Source of the DNA: Oreohelix idahoensis | Lineage: Eukaryota > Mollusca > Gastropoda > Stylommatophora > Oreohelicidae | Assembly (NCBI GenBank): GCA_024509875.1 | Contig: JAMPIV010004261.1 | Span: 62,001 to 126,000, forward strand | Direction of reading: 5' to 3' | Length of the DNA stretch: 64,000 nucleotides | Shown: positions 23,326 through 35,234 of the stretch, in pieces | How positions within the stretch are numbered: the first letter of the stretch is position 1 | How the letters are laid out: the number at the start of each line of letters is the position of its first letter | Made by a program: the position numbers and the translations under genes | The notes under the pieces: generated by a model | What the model was told of the DNA's origin: nothing | The model's database searches: none | What the model saw: only the letters and a program-made list of their open reading frames with translations

Positions 23326-23675
23326 ACCACCTTCCTCAGATACCTCATTTCTGAGATTTGGATCTGGCTTTTGTGGGTTGTAGTCATTGCCCATGACTCA
23401 CATTCATATGTCAAGACTGGGACATAGGTGGAGCGGTATACAGCCATCTTCGTTTTCTTACCAACCTCACTCTTGCTGAGGAATCCTCGATTTATGGCCA
23501 GAAAAAGTCTCCCAGCTGCTGCTTTTCGAGTGGCCAACTCTTCTTTGATGCCCCCCTTTCGGTCTATAATAGCTCCGAGATATTTAAAGTGGTCGACCTG
23601 CTCCAGGACCTGTTCTCCCAGCTTAATCTGATGTCTTCTTTCTTCTCATGATATCACCATGGTTTTGGTTTTTGA
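23326..23675 (-). mobile_element. LINE family A fragment inside LINE D
   Basis: The complement reads RKAAAGRLFLAINRGFLSK and KMAVYRSTYVPVLTYECESW, matching the A copy at 55972-57848. Its upstream edge, TGATATCACCATGG, is the same point where the A copy at 1381-2770 stops. Confidence 0.85.
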
Positions 23676-23815
23676 GAGTTTTTGAATCAAATAAAATAGA
23701 ACCAAATGATTTTGTAGTGTTCGCAGACTGCTCTCTTGGCAATAGAAAACTGGAAAACCAACTCATTCAATACTATCCATAAGGTTCAAGAAATATGCCA
23801 CAAAATTATGAACTT

Positions 23816-26800
23816 GTATGGAACTTCTTCTTCTTCTTCTTCTTCTTCTTCCTCGTTCGCCTTCAGACTTCCACATTTATGACTCTAATAAAGGCAGTAG
23901 TCAACCCAAGGCTCCCAACATCTCCAAACAGTTTTTCGTTGACAGAAGTGGGTTGTTGCCATATGCTACTCCGTTCACTACTGTAGGTTGGGCAGTATTG
24001 CAGCAGGTGTTCGACTGTCATTGGGCTGGTACCGCAGGTGCAGAGATCTGTTGCACCAATTTTGTATTTGTGGTACAGATGGTATCTCAATTTATTGTGA
24101 CCAGTGCGTAGCCGAAAAATGATGACCTGTTCTTTTCTGGATAGTTGATGATATGCGTCATTTTTCAAATATCCCGGGTGCTCTCTTTCCCATTTGGACT
24201 TGAATGTAGCCTTTATAGTGGTCTTTGCCGTTGCATAAGTTGTCTCTATATCATTTTGTTGTAAGACACCTCCTTCCTTAGCAAGTCTATCTGCCTCCTC
24301 ATTTCCTGGTATGTTGCAATGGGCTGGTATCCACTGGATAGTGTACTTCTTGAAGCATTCGGCCAGTCTTTCAAGGGAAATTATCAGATCTTTCAATCCT
24401 TTAGTTTGGTGGCTCTTCAGTGCTGATATTATTGAGAGGGCATCTGAAAAGATTACTATCTGTTTTTCTGCCTGTGCTTTGCATTCAATAAGAGTTTCAG
24501 CTGCTTGTTTCAGGGCTCCTGCTTCAGCACAGAAGTTATTGCAGTATTTTCCAGTGGCAATTGCCATAGAGTGAATTCTATTCTTTAATTTTATGAGGAT
24601 GCCGGCACCCCCATTTTCAACTGCATTTGTTGCCGAACCATCAGTATATGCATGTGTCCAAAGCTTTGCTGGAAATGTTTGGTCAATATACTTGGTTGCT
24701 ATACACTTTCTTTGTGTTTCTGTCTGTGTTCCCTTACCTTCAATGCCTGGAATATCAGATTTTAACTTAGGAAAGCATCTTATTTTCCACAGTGGGATAG
24801 TTGTGCTTGTTGGGATTTTCTTTGCAACTGAGCTTGCTAGTATGGTATTATTGTTAATTTTTTCTTTTGCTTGGGCGACAAAGTTAGTTCGCTTGAGCCT
24901 GCCTCTTCCTAGCCTATTCATTCTTTGGTACATGGGGTGTCCTTCGAGCCTCTTAAATTTTTCAGCTTGTTTTAAGACTCTGCTGTCACGTCTATCCTCC
25001 ATTGACTGTAGCCCTGTGATGTTTTCCATATGGTTGATTTGTGTAGACTTCAAGGCCCCTGTTATAATACGTGCTGCTGGGTTTTGGAGTCTGTTTACTC
25101 TGTCAAAATTTGATTTTGCTGCCGTCGACCAAGCTGTGATGCCATATTCCATAGCAGGTCTGACTCTGCCTGTGTACAGCTTTTTGAGGATATTCTCATC
25201 AGCACCCCATGTGGTACCTGCTAACTTTTTCATGATGGCCATGCGAAGTTTTGCCCTTAGCTGTATTTTGTTAATCTGTGATTTCCATGTCATTCGGCGG
25301 TCTAGTGTGATTCCTAAGTATGTTGGTGTTTCATCTTCTCGTACTGCCTGCCCATTTAGTTGCAGCTTTGCTTGCTGTGGTTTATTTGACAAGGTAAAAA
25401 TAGTGTGTGTAGTTTTTTGTTCATTTATTTTGAGCAACCACTTTTTGGACCAACTTTCAAGGGCTAGCAGTGAATCCTGCATGCGCACTCTTGCTGTGGT
25501 GATGCATTGTTCTGAAGTCCACATGGCCAGGTCATCAGCATAGAGGGAGTTGTGGACATTCTTGTGGATGTTTTCTGTTATATCATTTATATATATGAGG
25601 AAGAGTGTTGGGGAAAGGACCCCACCCTGTGGAACTCCATGTTCCATTGTAGTCTTTTTGCTTAACTGTCCGTGCACCTGCACTCTAGCTGTTCTGTTTG
25701 TTAGATAGTTGCTGATCCAGTTATACATTCTTCCACAGACTCCATATTTAAGCATTTTAACTCTTACCCCATCTTTCCAAACTTTATCAAATGCTTTCTC
25801 CATATCTACCCAGACTGCTAAAGTGTGCTTTCTTTCTTGGAAAGCATCTTCGATTTCCTGTGCAATGTAGGGGACTTGGTCCTCTGTAGACCTATGTTGC
25901 CTGAAGCCTGCTTGTTGGTGCAGTAAAATTTGTTTTTCTTCGAGGTGCCAGCTTAATCTGGTATTGATCATTCTCTCCATAAGCTTTCCCGTGCAGCTTA
26001 GAAGGCTGATGGGTCTGTAGCTGTTGGGGTCCATTCGGTCTTTGTCCTTTTTGGGGATTGGAACTAGTACTGCTTCTTTCCAGGCTTGTGGTACTATTCC
26101 ACGCTTCCAGCTATAGTTCATAATCTTGAGGAGTACTTTCTTGGCCTTAGGCCCTAGCTCTTTAAGCATGTCATTTGTTACCCTGTCTTTTCCAGGTGAC
26201 TTTCTTTGCTTAAGGGATACGATGGCTGCCTCTAGCTCTCTCATGGTGAGGTTTGTTGTCATATGCTCTTCTGGAACAGTTGGTATATTTTGGTAAATTT
26301 CTTGCTCTTTGGAAATTTCCTGTTTTCTGTCCAGTGGAACATTTATCTGGCTCTCAAGTGAGAATTTTTGAGCAAAAACATTAGCTGCCTCTTTCTTTGT
26401 GAGTATTTTCTCATTTTGTTGTAGGGCTATTTCCTTATTTTTGCATTCCTCATCATTTAAGACTTTGGCGAGCCTCCATAATTTTCTTCCATCTTTGTCG
26501 AGGTTAAGACTTTCTGTTGTTTTGATCCAACTATTTTTGGCTGAACAGTTTAACGTTTTCCTGTATTTTGCAGAGATAGCTTTGTAGGCGATGTTTGCCT
26601 CAACTGTTTTGACCTTTTCTGCTACATCTCTGGCCTCTGTTACCTGTTCTTCCAGTTCATTGAGTTCTTCTGTCCAGTACGGCGTATAATCTTTCCTCGC
26701 CCCTCTTGGTATTGATTCTAGGGCAGCTTTCAGAACTGCTTTGTTAAATCCGTCAGCTATTTCTCCAATTCTTTTGTTTTGGGTGTTTATGGAACCACAG

Positions 26801-27955
26801 TATTCATCTGTCAGTGCTGAGAACTTGTTCCAGTTGGCCTTTTTGTAGTTCCAGCGGGGTTATGGTTTATGGAGGTGGAGTGTATGTTCCATATTGATCA
26901 TTAATTTGATCGGTTTGTGGTCACTGCCCGCCAATTGGTTGAGCCCAATGCGTTCGATCTTATGGTTGATGTCTCCTGTTGAGAAGGCAAGGTCGGGTGT
27001 CGAGGTCGATTGCCATCTTCTTGAGTAGAAGCTGGGTGTATCATCTGCTCTATTGATGATTGTAGATTTGAGTCAATCTCCCAGTCCTCTACCTCAATGC
27101 CACGGGTATCAGCCTTTGTGTAACCCCACCTTTCTGAATGGCTGTTGAAATCACCAACAACTAGGCAGTTGGTGCGCCTAATCTCCATTGTGGCTAGTGA
27201 AAGATCTTTATCTGGGGGGGGCATATAGGTTGTATACTCTAATGGTCTGGTCATCTATCGTGATATCAGCTCCAATAATTTCCGCCTGACCGTTTGTAGC
27301 AACAGAAAGCTCTCTGCTAGGCAAGGAATTTCTGATTAACATGAGTACTCCTCCCTTGTGTCCCTCTCTATCAAGCCGGAGGGTTTCATATCCTCTTACA
27401 GAAAATCTGTGGTTTGTGTTTAGGTGTGTTTCCTGTATGCAGGCTATGTCAATTTGCTCATCATGTAGTTTTTTTTGTGAGCGGTAGTTTCTTCCTTAGG
27501 ACACCTTCTGCATTCCATTGGAGTATATTTAGTGTTCTTTCCTGGGTGTTTTGGCCAGTCGCATTTTCCCTAATATTCTGCGCCCTGGCTGCACGATGCA
27601 GAGATAAGTGACCACCAGTAGCTTTGGGTGGACCCCTTCGAGGCAGGGAGTCCGGCACTCTTCCCACCTGGCGGGACTCCCTGGGTCGAGCACTATCTCA
27701 TTGAGTCATATTTGTGTCTGTCATCTCATGGCGGTTTGCGTTGCACTATGTTGTGCGCCTTGCGGCCCAGTGCATCCGTCTTCAGCATGCATTTGTTCGG
27801 GACTGCTTCCCTAGCCTCTGGTTTTCCGTGACCTTCCTACAAAGCAGCAGTTGTTTTACATCAGAGTTGTCTCTCCTAGGAGAGCTATCTTTCTGGACTA
27901 ACGAGTCTTTCCTACCTGGGTTTGTGTGAAGTTGTCCTTCTCTTAGGTGGACTGT
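23816..27955 (-). mobile_element. Near-complete RNase H LINE family E
   Basis: On the minus strand: a 5' leader at 27955-27670, an APE endonuclease at about 27570-26870, then linker, RT and RNase H. The endonuclease region has LNILQWNAEGVLRKK, CMQETHL-type and SDHKP motifs, with a few shifts near 27220 and 26870. The 3' end is a (GAA)n tail, seen as (TTC)n at 23823-23851. A separate gag-like ORF1 is not visible. It sits in the RNase H region of LINE D in the opposite orientation and is the best-preserved mobile element in the window. Confidence 0.9.
23863..26262 (-). CDS. LINE E reverse transcriptase with RNase H domain
   Basis: 799 codons from the ATG at 26262; the frame also looks open upstream to about 26870 and continues from the endonuclease linker, so this ATG may not be the true start. 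RT motifs in order: an N-terminal KSPGKDRV segment, NSYRPISLLSCTGKLMERM, HQQAGFRQHRSTEDQ, WVDMEKAFDKVW, HGVPQGGVLSPTLFLIYIND, and the catalytic YADDLAMW, then PTYLGITLDRRMTW. RNase H follows: YTDGSATNAVENGGAG, AEAGALKQA, FSDALSIISAL and WIPAHCNIPGNEEADRLAKE, with the D-E-D-D residues present. The C-terminus has FRLRTGHNKLRYHL and a CTCG...VEHLLQYCP zinc-like motif. It copies LINE RNA at a nicked target. The catalytic residues look intact, but the endonuclease region upstream is shifted. Confidence 0.92.
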   Translation of the reverse strand: MTTNLTMRELEAAIVSLKQRKSPGKDRVTNDMLKELGPKAKKVLLKIMNYSWKRGIVPQAWKEAVLVPIPKKDKDRMDPNSYRPISLLSCTGKLMERMINTRLSWHLEEKQILLHQQAGFRQHRSTEDQVPYIAQEIEDAFQERKHTLAVWVDMEKAFDKVWKDGVRVKMLKYGVCGRMYNWISNYLTNRTARVQVHGQLSKKTTMEHGVPQGGVLSPTLFLIYINDITENIHKNVHNSLYADDLAMWTSEQCITTARVRMQDSLLALESWSKKWLLKINEQKTTHTIFTLSNKPQQAKLQLNGQAVREDETPTYLGITLDRRMTWKSQINKIQLRAKLRMAIMKKLAGTTWGADENILKKLYTGRVRPAMEYGITAWSTAAKSNFDRVNRLQNPAARIITGALKSTQINHMENITGLQSMEDRRDSRVLKQAEKFKRLEGHPMYQRMNRLGRGRLKRTNFVAQAKEKINNNTILASSVAKKIPTSTTIPLWKIRCFPKLKSDIPGIEGKGTQTETQRKCIATKYIDQTFPAKLWTHAYTDGSATNAVENGGAGILIKLKNRIHSMAIATGKYCNNFCAEAGALKQAAETLIECKAQAEKQIVIFSDALSIISALKSHQTKGLKDLIISLERLAECFKKYTIQWIPAHCNIPGNEEADRLAKEGGVLQQNDIETTYATAKTTIKATFKSKWEREHPGYLKNDAYHQLSRKEQVIIFRLRTGHNKLRYHLYHKYKIGATDLCTCGTSPMTVEHLLQYCPTYSSERSSIWQQPTSVNEKLFGDVGSLGLTTAFIRVINVEV

Positions 27956-28514
27956 CAACCAAGACTACATGCTTTATACGAAGTGAAGACATTTGTTGAT
28001 GACGCCAGACATCACATTGAATGAAGCAGCTGATAAACTAGCAAAAAATGGAGCAAAAATGCCACAAATAGAGCAACCATTGATTATGTTAACAATAAAA
28101 TAAATAATCAAAAACAATTGTAAAGAAGATTGGCTGAACAGGTGGGCACAAGCTAAAACAGGAAGAAGACTCTTCATACACCTAACAACCCCACATAAGG
28201 AAGATGCTATCAACTACATTGAACGAAAATATCAAAACAGAATCTTCAGACTGAGAACTGGCCACTCTACACTAAATTGCAACAGAAACAAAATGTGTTC
28301 ACACAATATAGCAAAATGTAGGTACTACCCAAACCTGTTTGAGACAGTAGGACACCATCTACTATTGTGCTTTGCACTTCAGGGTAGGAGACAATTCCTT
28401 CTACTAGTCAGCCAATCCATAGGAAATACACTTTATGGCAGCCCAATACAGATTATACGAACTGCACGGTCTCATTTAATGGTATCAAGGTCACAAAGAG
28501 TTGATGCTCAATGA

Positions 28515-29650
28515 CAGTAGATCAAAGTCAAATCATTAAAAAATATAAAGTCTGGGAGAGAGAAGAAATTCCAGCAGAATGGAAGGAAGGTTATCTAGTC
28601 AAGTTGCCTAAGAAGGGAAATTTACAAGTGTGCACAAATTATAGAGGAATAATGTTATTATCAGTGCCATGAAAAGTATTAAACAGAATCATTCTTGAGA
28701 GATTAAAAGAGTCCATAGACAAGCAACTGAGAGATGAACAAGCAGGTTTTCGACAAAACAGACCAGATAGCCACATTGAGAATAATAGCTGAACAAAGTC
28801 TGAAATGGAATTCACCATTATACATCGGATTTGTGGACTATGAAAAGGCGTTTGACAGGGTAGACAGAATTATTTTGGAAATTGATGAGGCATTATGGAG
28901 TTCTCATGAAGATCATTAACTTAATAAGGAAGACCTATGAAGACATGACATGCAGAGTTCTTCATGAAGGACAACTTACAGAACCTTTTGAGATTAGAAC
29001 GGGAGTGAGACAGGGATGCCTCTTGTCTCCATTTCTTTTCTTACTAGCAATAGATTGGGTTATAAAAACATTGACATCACACAACAGAAATGGAATCGAG
29101 TGGAATCTGACAAATCAGATTGATGATCTAGATTTTGCAGATGACTTGGCTCTTCTGTCCCATAGCCATAATGAGATACAAATCAAAATTTAAATGCTAG
29201 TTGTGGGGTCACAACAAGTGGGCCTGAAAACACACAGGGAAATGACAAAGATTATGAGAATAAATGCAAGAAATGACAACAAGGTTGAACTTGAAGAAAA
29301 ACAACTAAAAGATATAGAACTGTATACGTATCTTGGCAGTTATATAGGCAATGTTGGAGGGACAGACAGTGATATCAAAATAAGAATACAAAAAGCTAAG
29401 AGGAGCTGACATTGCATTGGGAAATATATATAGAACAAGATAAATCAAGTCCAACATGAAAATAAGAATTTTCAACTCAAATGTCAAGTCACTCCTATTG
29501 TATGGCTCTGAGACATGGAGAGCAACAAAAACAACAACCAAAAAGCTGCAGACTTTTATAAACGAGTGCTTGCATAGAATCTTCTTAGATCCTTAACCTT
29601 CTTCATGAAGGACAACTTACAGGACTGATGCCTTTTGTCTCCATTTCTTT
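28515..29650 (+). mobile_element. RTE-like LINE family C, RT copy
   Basis: Reads LVKLPKKGNLQVCTNYRGIM, a shifted ILERLKESIDKQLRDEQAG, VDYEKAFDRVDR, MKIINLIRKTYEDMTCRVLH, GVRQGCLLSPFLFLLAIDW, IDDLDFADDLALLSH and LYTYLGSYIGNVGGTDSD. Deletions in FRQNR and elsewhere plus stops after IQIKI show decay. A small duplicated C segment (about 29598-29665) ends it where LINE B begins. Confidence 0.88.
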
Positions 29651-29668
29651 TCTTACTAGCTATAGATT

Positions 29669-30933
29669 CTTCTTTTTCTTTGATCCTTAACCGCTGACCG
29701 TCAAAGCAGTCAGTGGCCATCACGCCTAGTGGCGTCTTGTAGGGCAACAACAAATTGATTCCACTTTGCTTGATCGGTGGCCATCCTTTGTACAGTGCCC
29801 GAACTCTGGTTCATTCTTTGCATCTCAGCCTCCACAGTCCTCCGCCAGGTTTTTTTTGGTCAGCCTCTCTTTCATTTTCCTTCAGGGGTCCAAAGCATAG
29901 CTGTTCTTGTGATGGCATCGGGGTCTCTTCTGAGGACATGGCCAACCCAGCTCCAGCATCTGCCAGTTATGATGGTGTGCATGTCCTCCTGCTTGCTCCG
30001 AGTAAGCAGTTCTTGGTTGGTGATGGTATTTGGCCAAAAGATGCGGTGAATTTTTTTTAGGCATGTGTGAAAAGAGGACAATTTTGACATTTCCTTCTCT
30101 GTTACTCTCCAGAATTCCGCACCATAGAGAAGCACAGAGAGCACACAGCTCTGATATAATTTTAAGCTTGTGCTGTATTGAGAGGACTAACAGATGTTGT
30201 TTAGGCTAAAAAAAAAAATGTTCTTGCTTTATTCATTCTGATGTTGATATCTTTGCCTGCCCCACCGTCTGGTGTTACTATGCATCCTAGGTATGTGAAG
30301 GTGTCTGTCTGCACCAGTTGCTGATTCCTTACTGATATGGGCTCAGGGTTGCTCACATTGAGCGTCATGACCTCTGACTTCTTTAAATTGATGTTCAAGT
30401 ACACCTGCTGGCTATACTTATTAAGTCTATCCGTTTTTTCCTGGATGTGTTGATGTGAATGTGCTAGTAGTGCAATATCATCTGCATATTCCAGATCTTC
30501 CAATGTAGAAAATGTGGTCCATCTTATTCCTCTTGGACTGCCTTCTGTTGTCTGGCACATCACCCAGTCTATGAATGTTAAAAATAGAGTTGTTGATAAG
30601 GGGCATCCATGTCATACTCCTGTCTTCACCTCAACGGTTAGGTTGCTCTGCCCAACACTACATGTAATGATGGCATAGAGGCTTTTTATGATTGACACTA
30701 TGCAGCTTGGAATGCCATAAGCCCTCAGTATTTTCCATAAACTGTCCCTATGTATGCTGTCAAAAGCCTTTTCAGAATCAACGAAATTAATGTACAGCTG
30801 TCTTAACCATTCTGAGCAATGCTCTATAATGTTCCTGAGAGTGAATATTTGATCCACACATCTTCTGTTTTTTCTAAATCCTGCTTGTTCTTTCCTCAGT
30901 TTGTAGTCTACTGCTTTTGAAAAGTTGGCACAC
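29669..30933 (-). mobile_element. RTE-like LINE family B, RT to 3' end
   Basis: Minus strand, from 30933 downward: SKAVDYKLRKEQAGFRKNRR, FVDSEKAFDSIHRDSLWKIL, the GV.HG.PLS and FIDWVM blocks, LEYADDIALLAHSHQHIQ, FTYLGCIVTPDGGAG, then the C-terminal WSWVGHVLRRDPDAITRTAM region. It ends in the (GAA)n tail near 29669. Several in-frame stops are present. It meets a plus-strand B copy head to head at about 30933. Confidence 0.88.
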
Positions 30934-33900
30934 ACAATACATACAATGAAAGAGTAATGGGGAAATGTGGCAGCGGAACAGCAAACGAAAATGGGGATAA
31001 ACTGGTAAGTTTCTGTAGTATTAACAACCTGGTCATTGGAGGAACACTTTTCCCACATAAAGAAATTCACAAATTAACATGGGAATCACCAAATGATTGG
31101 GACAGAAACGAGATAGATCACATCATGATTAATGGTAGATGGAGACATGCATTACAAGATGTGTAGGTAAGAAGAGGTGCAGATGTGGGAAGTGATCACC
31201 ATTTAGTAGTAGCAAAACTTAAGTGAAACTAAGAAGGGCTGGACCAACTGTAACTACACAGAAAAAGTTTTATATCAGCAAATTGAAGGACCCCCTTACC
31301 AGAAAAGCTTTAGCAGCTGATATAAAGAAGCAATATCAATTTGCCAAATGTCAGGAAAAGACACTGACTGATGATATAGACTAGGGGGTGGCCAGACGCC
31401 CGGATTTATCCGGCCTTTTGCGACAAAACTGAGCATCCGGCCGGATTTCTTTTAAATGTTGAAATATCCGTCTTTTATGTGATTGGCTAAATTACTTTTT
31501 CTGAGTACAGAAACTCTGTCAGAATTAAGAATTTTTGTCTCCGCAAAATCGACGGATCGCGCAAATTGCCAACAACACTACCGTAAGTTGTCATGTTGTT
31601 CAATAGTTTATAATAGATTACTATCATATTTTAACCCAGGTTAAACGCTGTTTAGGTTTATTGGCGTTTGTTAAGGGAAAATATAACAGAGAAAACGACA
31701 TGAATAAGAACTTGGGGCTGGATTTAGTCAATTATAACTTCGTTGTCTATTGCAAATTACAAATAATATTAATCTTAGTTCGTACTGCTTTTATATTTAT
31801 TGCAATTTGTTTATTATGAAAAAAATACACGAGTAGTTACTAGTATAGTAATGGGTTTGTTAAAATTAAAACAATTATTTTACAAATAATTTTAACATCG
31901 AATGTACGATTGATTAGGGGCATGATACCTTGTATTATATTTATGTTACAGATACCCGCTCAAAATGCCAAAAAAGGAAGAGTGTGTTCACGGATGAAGT
32001 GAAAAAAAAATTTCAGTGATTTTCCAATGGTCGACAAGAGTATGAAGCAGAATGTCTTTTATGTAGAGGCGGCACATTTGTATCAGTAGCAAATAAAGGT
32101 GCAGCTGATTTTTAAAAAAAAACATAGAGAAACAGAAAAGCACAAGAAAGCACTTGCGTCTGAACGTTTGCAATAAAAACTGACATTTTAAAATAAAGAA
32201 ATAAGCGAGGAAAGGTTTGAAGTTGCCGCGGCCGAGGGAGCTTTTGCTTTTCATACTGTAAAACATCACAACTCTTTCAGATCAATGGATTGAACTTCAG
32301 TGTTACTCAAGAATGCTTTCCAAGATTCAGATATTGCCAGCAAATTCTCATGTGCCAAAACCAAAACAGCTGCTATGATCATTTCTGTGATTGCACAGCA
32401 TTCTACTGAAGCAGCTTTGGAAGCACTGAAGGAAAGATTCCATTAAAGGCACTCTACTTGTGCAGTACAATTTTAAGGAGCTTTCATGCTCTGATTTCTA
32501 TGCATATTTAAAACGTAGCCCAACTTTGTTGAAGATTTTATCATGAGAAAAATATAAGTAGGCACAAAATCAATGTGATTTTATTAGTTTATTGTTTGGA
32601 TGTAAACAAAAATATGTTTCAGCGACTTGTAGTTATTGAATAAAGGTGTCCTACTTTTCGTCCTACTTTTTAAAAATATTGTCCTCCCTTGTCCTCCTTT
32701 TATGACCAAAAAATGGCATTTGTCCTCCTTTTTGTGTTGAACAATATGGCCACCCTAATATAGACCAGAAATTCAACACCATTTCAACAATATATAAGGA
32801 AAGCAGCAAATCATGCTTGGGATTCCAGGAAAGGAAGAAGCAAGACTGGATAACACCAGAAACATTAATCACCATAGCGATGAGAAAGGAAATGAAAAGA
32901 AAGAAAACTGAAGCGAAGTCCCCCAGGTTAAAGCAACTATATATCGAACAGTACAGTCAGCTGGACAAAGAAGTTAAACGCCAAAGAAGTTAAACGCCAA
33001 ACCCGAGCCAACAAAAGGAATTTCCTAGACGATCTTGCAAGACAGGCAGAAGATGCAGCATATAGAAATGAACAAGCACAGTATACAAAATAACTAAATT
33101 CATCAGCGGAAAATGAGGTGCAAACAATATTACATTAGCAGGAAATAAGCAAGGAAATCTCATCACGACAGCAGAGAGACAAGAAACAAGATGGGCAGAG
33201 CATTTCAAAGAAACCCTGAACAAGGAACCACCAGGGACACAATTGAATGTTTCTGAGGCTGAAAATGATCTAGATGTTAATACTGACATTCCACGAAAAG
33301 AAGAAATCATCACAGCAATCAAAGGGTTAAAAGCTCCTGGTCATGATAACTTAATTGCAAAGCTGTTTAAGACAGACCCTGAGCTAGCAGCAGAACAATT
33401 AGAACCACTATTTGCACAAGTCTGGAAAACACGGACAGCACCAACAGAGTGGAACAAAGGAATAATTGTCAAATTGCCTAAGAAGGGGGATCTTGCAGAC
33501 TGCAATAATTGGAGAGGAATAACTCTTCTCTCAGTTCCCAGCAAAAGACTAGGCAGGATAATTATACAGAGAATTTCAAAAGCAGTAGACCACAAACTGA
33601 GGAAAGAACAAGTAGGATTTAGAAAGAACAGAAGTTGTGTAGATCATATATTTACCCTCAGGAACATTATAGAAAGAAGTCAGAGGTCATGACGCTCAAT
33701 GGGAGTAACCCTGAGCCCATATCAGTAAGGAATCAGCAACTGGAACAGACAGACACCTTCACATACCTAGGATGCATAGTAACACCAGATGGCGGAGCAA
33801 GCAAAGACATCAACAACAGAATGAACAAAGCAAGAACAGCCTTTTTTAGTCTAAACAACATCTAGAAGTCCTCTCAGTGCAGCACAAGCACAAAATTAAA

Positions 33901-34401
33901 ATTATATCAGAGCTGTGTGCTTTCTGTGCTCCTCTATGGTGCAGAATGCTGGAGAGTTACAGAGAAGGAAATGTCGAAATTGTCCTCTTTTCACACAACA
34001 TGCCTAAGAAAAATTCACCGAATCTTTTGGCCAAATACCATCACCAACCAAGATCTGCTTACTCGGAACAAGCAAGAAGACATGCACACCATCATAGCTG
34101 GTAGACACTGGAGCTGGGTTGGCCATGTCCTCAGAAGAGACCCCGATGCCATCACAAGAACAGCTATGCTTTGGACCCCTGAAGGAAAACGAAAGAGAGG
34201 CCGACCAAAAACAACTTGGCGGAGGACTATGGAGGCTGAGATGCAAAGAATGAACCAGAGTTGGGGCACTGTATGAAGGATGGCTACCGACCGAGCAAAG
34301 TGGAATCAATTTGTTGTTACCCTACAAGACGCCACCAGGCGTGATGGCCACTGACTGCTGTGACGGTCGGCGGCTAAGGATCAAAGAAGAAAGAAAGAAG
34401 A
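30934..34401 (+). mobile_element. RTE-like LINE family B, endonuclease to 3' end, interrupted
   Basis: Plus strand: endonuclease end (FCSINNLVIGGTLFPHKEIH, DRNEIDHIMINGRW); a hAT element inserted at 31382-32757; then a linker, APGHDNLIAKLF, LPKKGDLADCNNWRGITLL and QVGFRKNRSCVDHIFTLRNI. The RT core is missing between about 33680 and 33685. The frame resumes at KSEVMTLNGSNPEPI, FTYLGCIVTPDGGAS and SWVGHVLRRDPDAITRTAML, and ends in a (GAA)n tail at about 34390-34401. Non-functional because the YADD region is deleted and frames are shifted. Confidence 0.88.
31382..32757 (+). mobile_element. hAT-type transposon, internally decayed, in LINE B
   Basis: An 8-bp target duplication ATATAGAC (31374-31381 and 32758-32765) and termini TAGGGGGTGGCCA and TGGCCACCCTA identify a hAT insertion. 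The interior encodes a BED/TTF-like zinc-finger start (MPKKEECVFTDEVKKKF, a YEAECLLCRGGTFVSVANKG block, then H...H) followed by a broken frame (KFSCAKTKTAAMIISVIAQH). The catalytic core and hATC dimerisation domain are absent. The LINE B sequence resumes exactly after the duplication. Confidence 0.9.
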
Positions 34402-35130
34402 ATAGACAAGCAACTGAGAGATGAACAAGCAGCTTTTGACAAAACAGATCCTGTACAGACCAGATTGTCACACTGAGAATAATAGTGGAACAAAGTCTGG
34501 AATGGAACTCACCACTATACATTTGATTTGTGGACTATGAAAAGGCATTTGACAGTGTAGGTAGAGAATCGCTCTGGAAACTGATGAAGCATTATGGAGT
34601 TCCCACAAAGGACAACTTACAGAACCTTTTGAGATTAGAACGGGAGAGTGATAGGGATGCCTCTTGTCTCCATTTCTTTTCTTACCAGGTTTATGAAAAC
34701 ATCGACATCACACAACAGAAATGGAATTCAATGGAATCTGACCAATCAGCTTGATGATTTGGATTTTGCAGATGACTTGGCCCTTCTGTCCCATACCCAT
34801 AATCAGATGCAAGACAAAACAAAAATACTTGATGAGAGGTCACAACAAATGGGTCTGAAAATATACAGGGAAAAGGCAAAGATAATGAGAATAAATGCAA
34901 GAAATAATAAGGTTGAACTTGAAGACACACCACTACAAGATGTAGAATTGTACACATATTTTGGCAGCAATATAGACAAAGTTGGAGTGACAGACAAGGA
35001 TATCAAAATAAGAATACAGAAAGCAAGAAGAGCTTTCATTGCACTGGGAAGCATATGGAGATCAAGAGAAATCAAGTCCAACACGAAAATAAGCATCCTC
35101 ATCTCATATGTCAAGTCAATCCTATTGTGA
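34402..35130 (+). mobile_element. RTE-like LINE family C fragment
   Basis: Starts inside the RT at a segment reading IDKQLRDEQA, then MDYEKAFDSVGRESLWKLMK. A deletion near 34607 removes the following helix region. It continues to LDDLDFADDLALLSHTHNQM and a VELEDTPLQDVELYTYFGSN-like segment, and stops near 35130 where zinc-finger sequence begins. Confidence 0.85.
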
Positions 35131-35234
35131 GGTTAGTGAGACAGTTTGAGAGAGAGAGAGAGAGATAAAATAAAACTACACACTCGTATGGATTACCTCT
35201 CATATGTATTCTTGTATGTGTATGTAGGCTACTT

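Larger units (their letters stand above)
22365..28510 (+). mobile_element. RNase H-bearing LINE family D, split by LINEs A and E
   Basis: Pieces in order: 22365-23320 (RT: an ALTSCIG-like degenerate start, GEMAERMINARL, HPNQAGVRRGR, YDRVWRDGL, LGIQLDTRLAYKTHV); 23680-23815 (RNase H middle: ALLAIENWKTNSFNTIHKV, ending in NLYG); 27956-28510 (NEAADKLAKNGAKM, EDWLNRWAQAKTGRR, RIFRLRTGHSTLNCNRNK). The order is RT then RNase H, as in the I superclade of LINEs. A LINE A fragment occupies 23326-23675 and LINE E 23816-27955. Many stops and frameshifts show an old, dead copy. Confidence 0.8.

Noticed and set aside
24593..25543. 316-codon plus-strand frame
   Set aside because: Antisense shadow of the LINE E RT-RNase H frame, which has all catalytic motifs.
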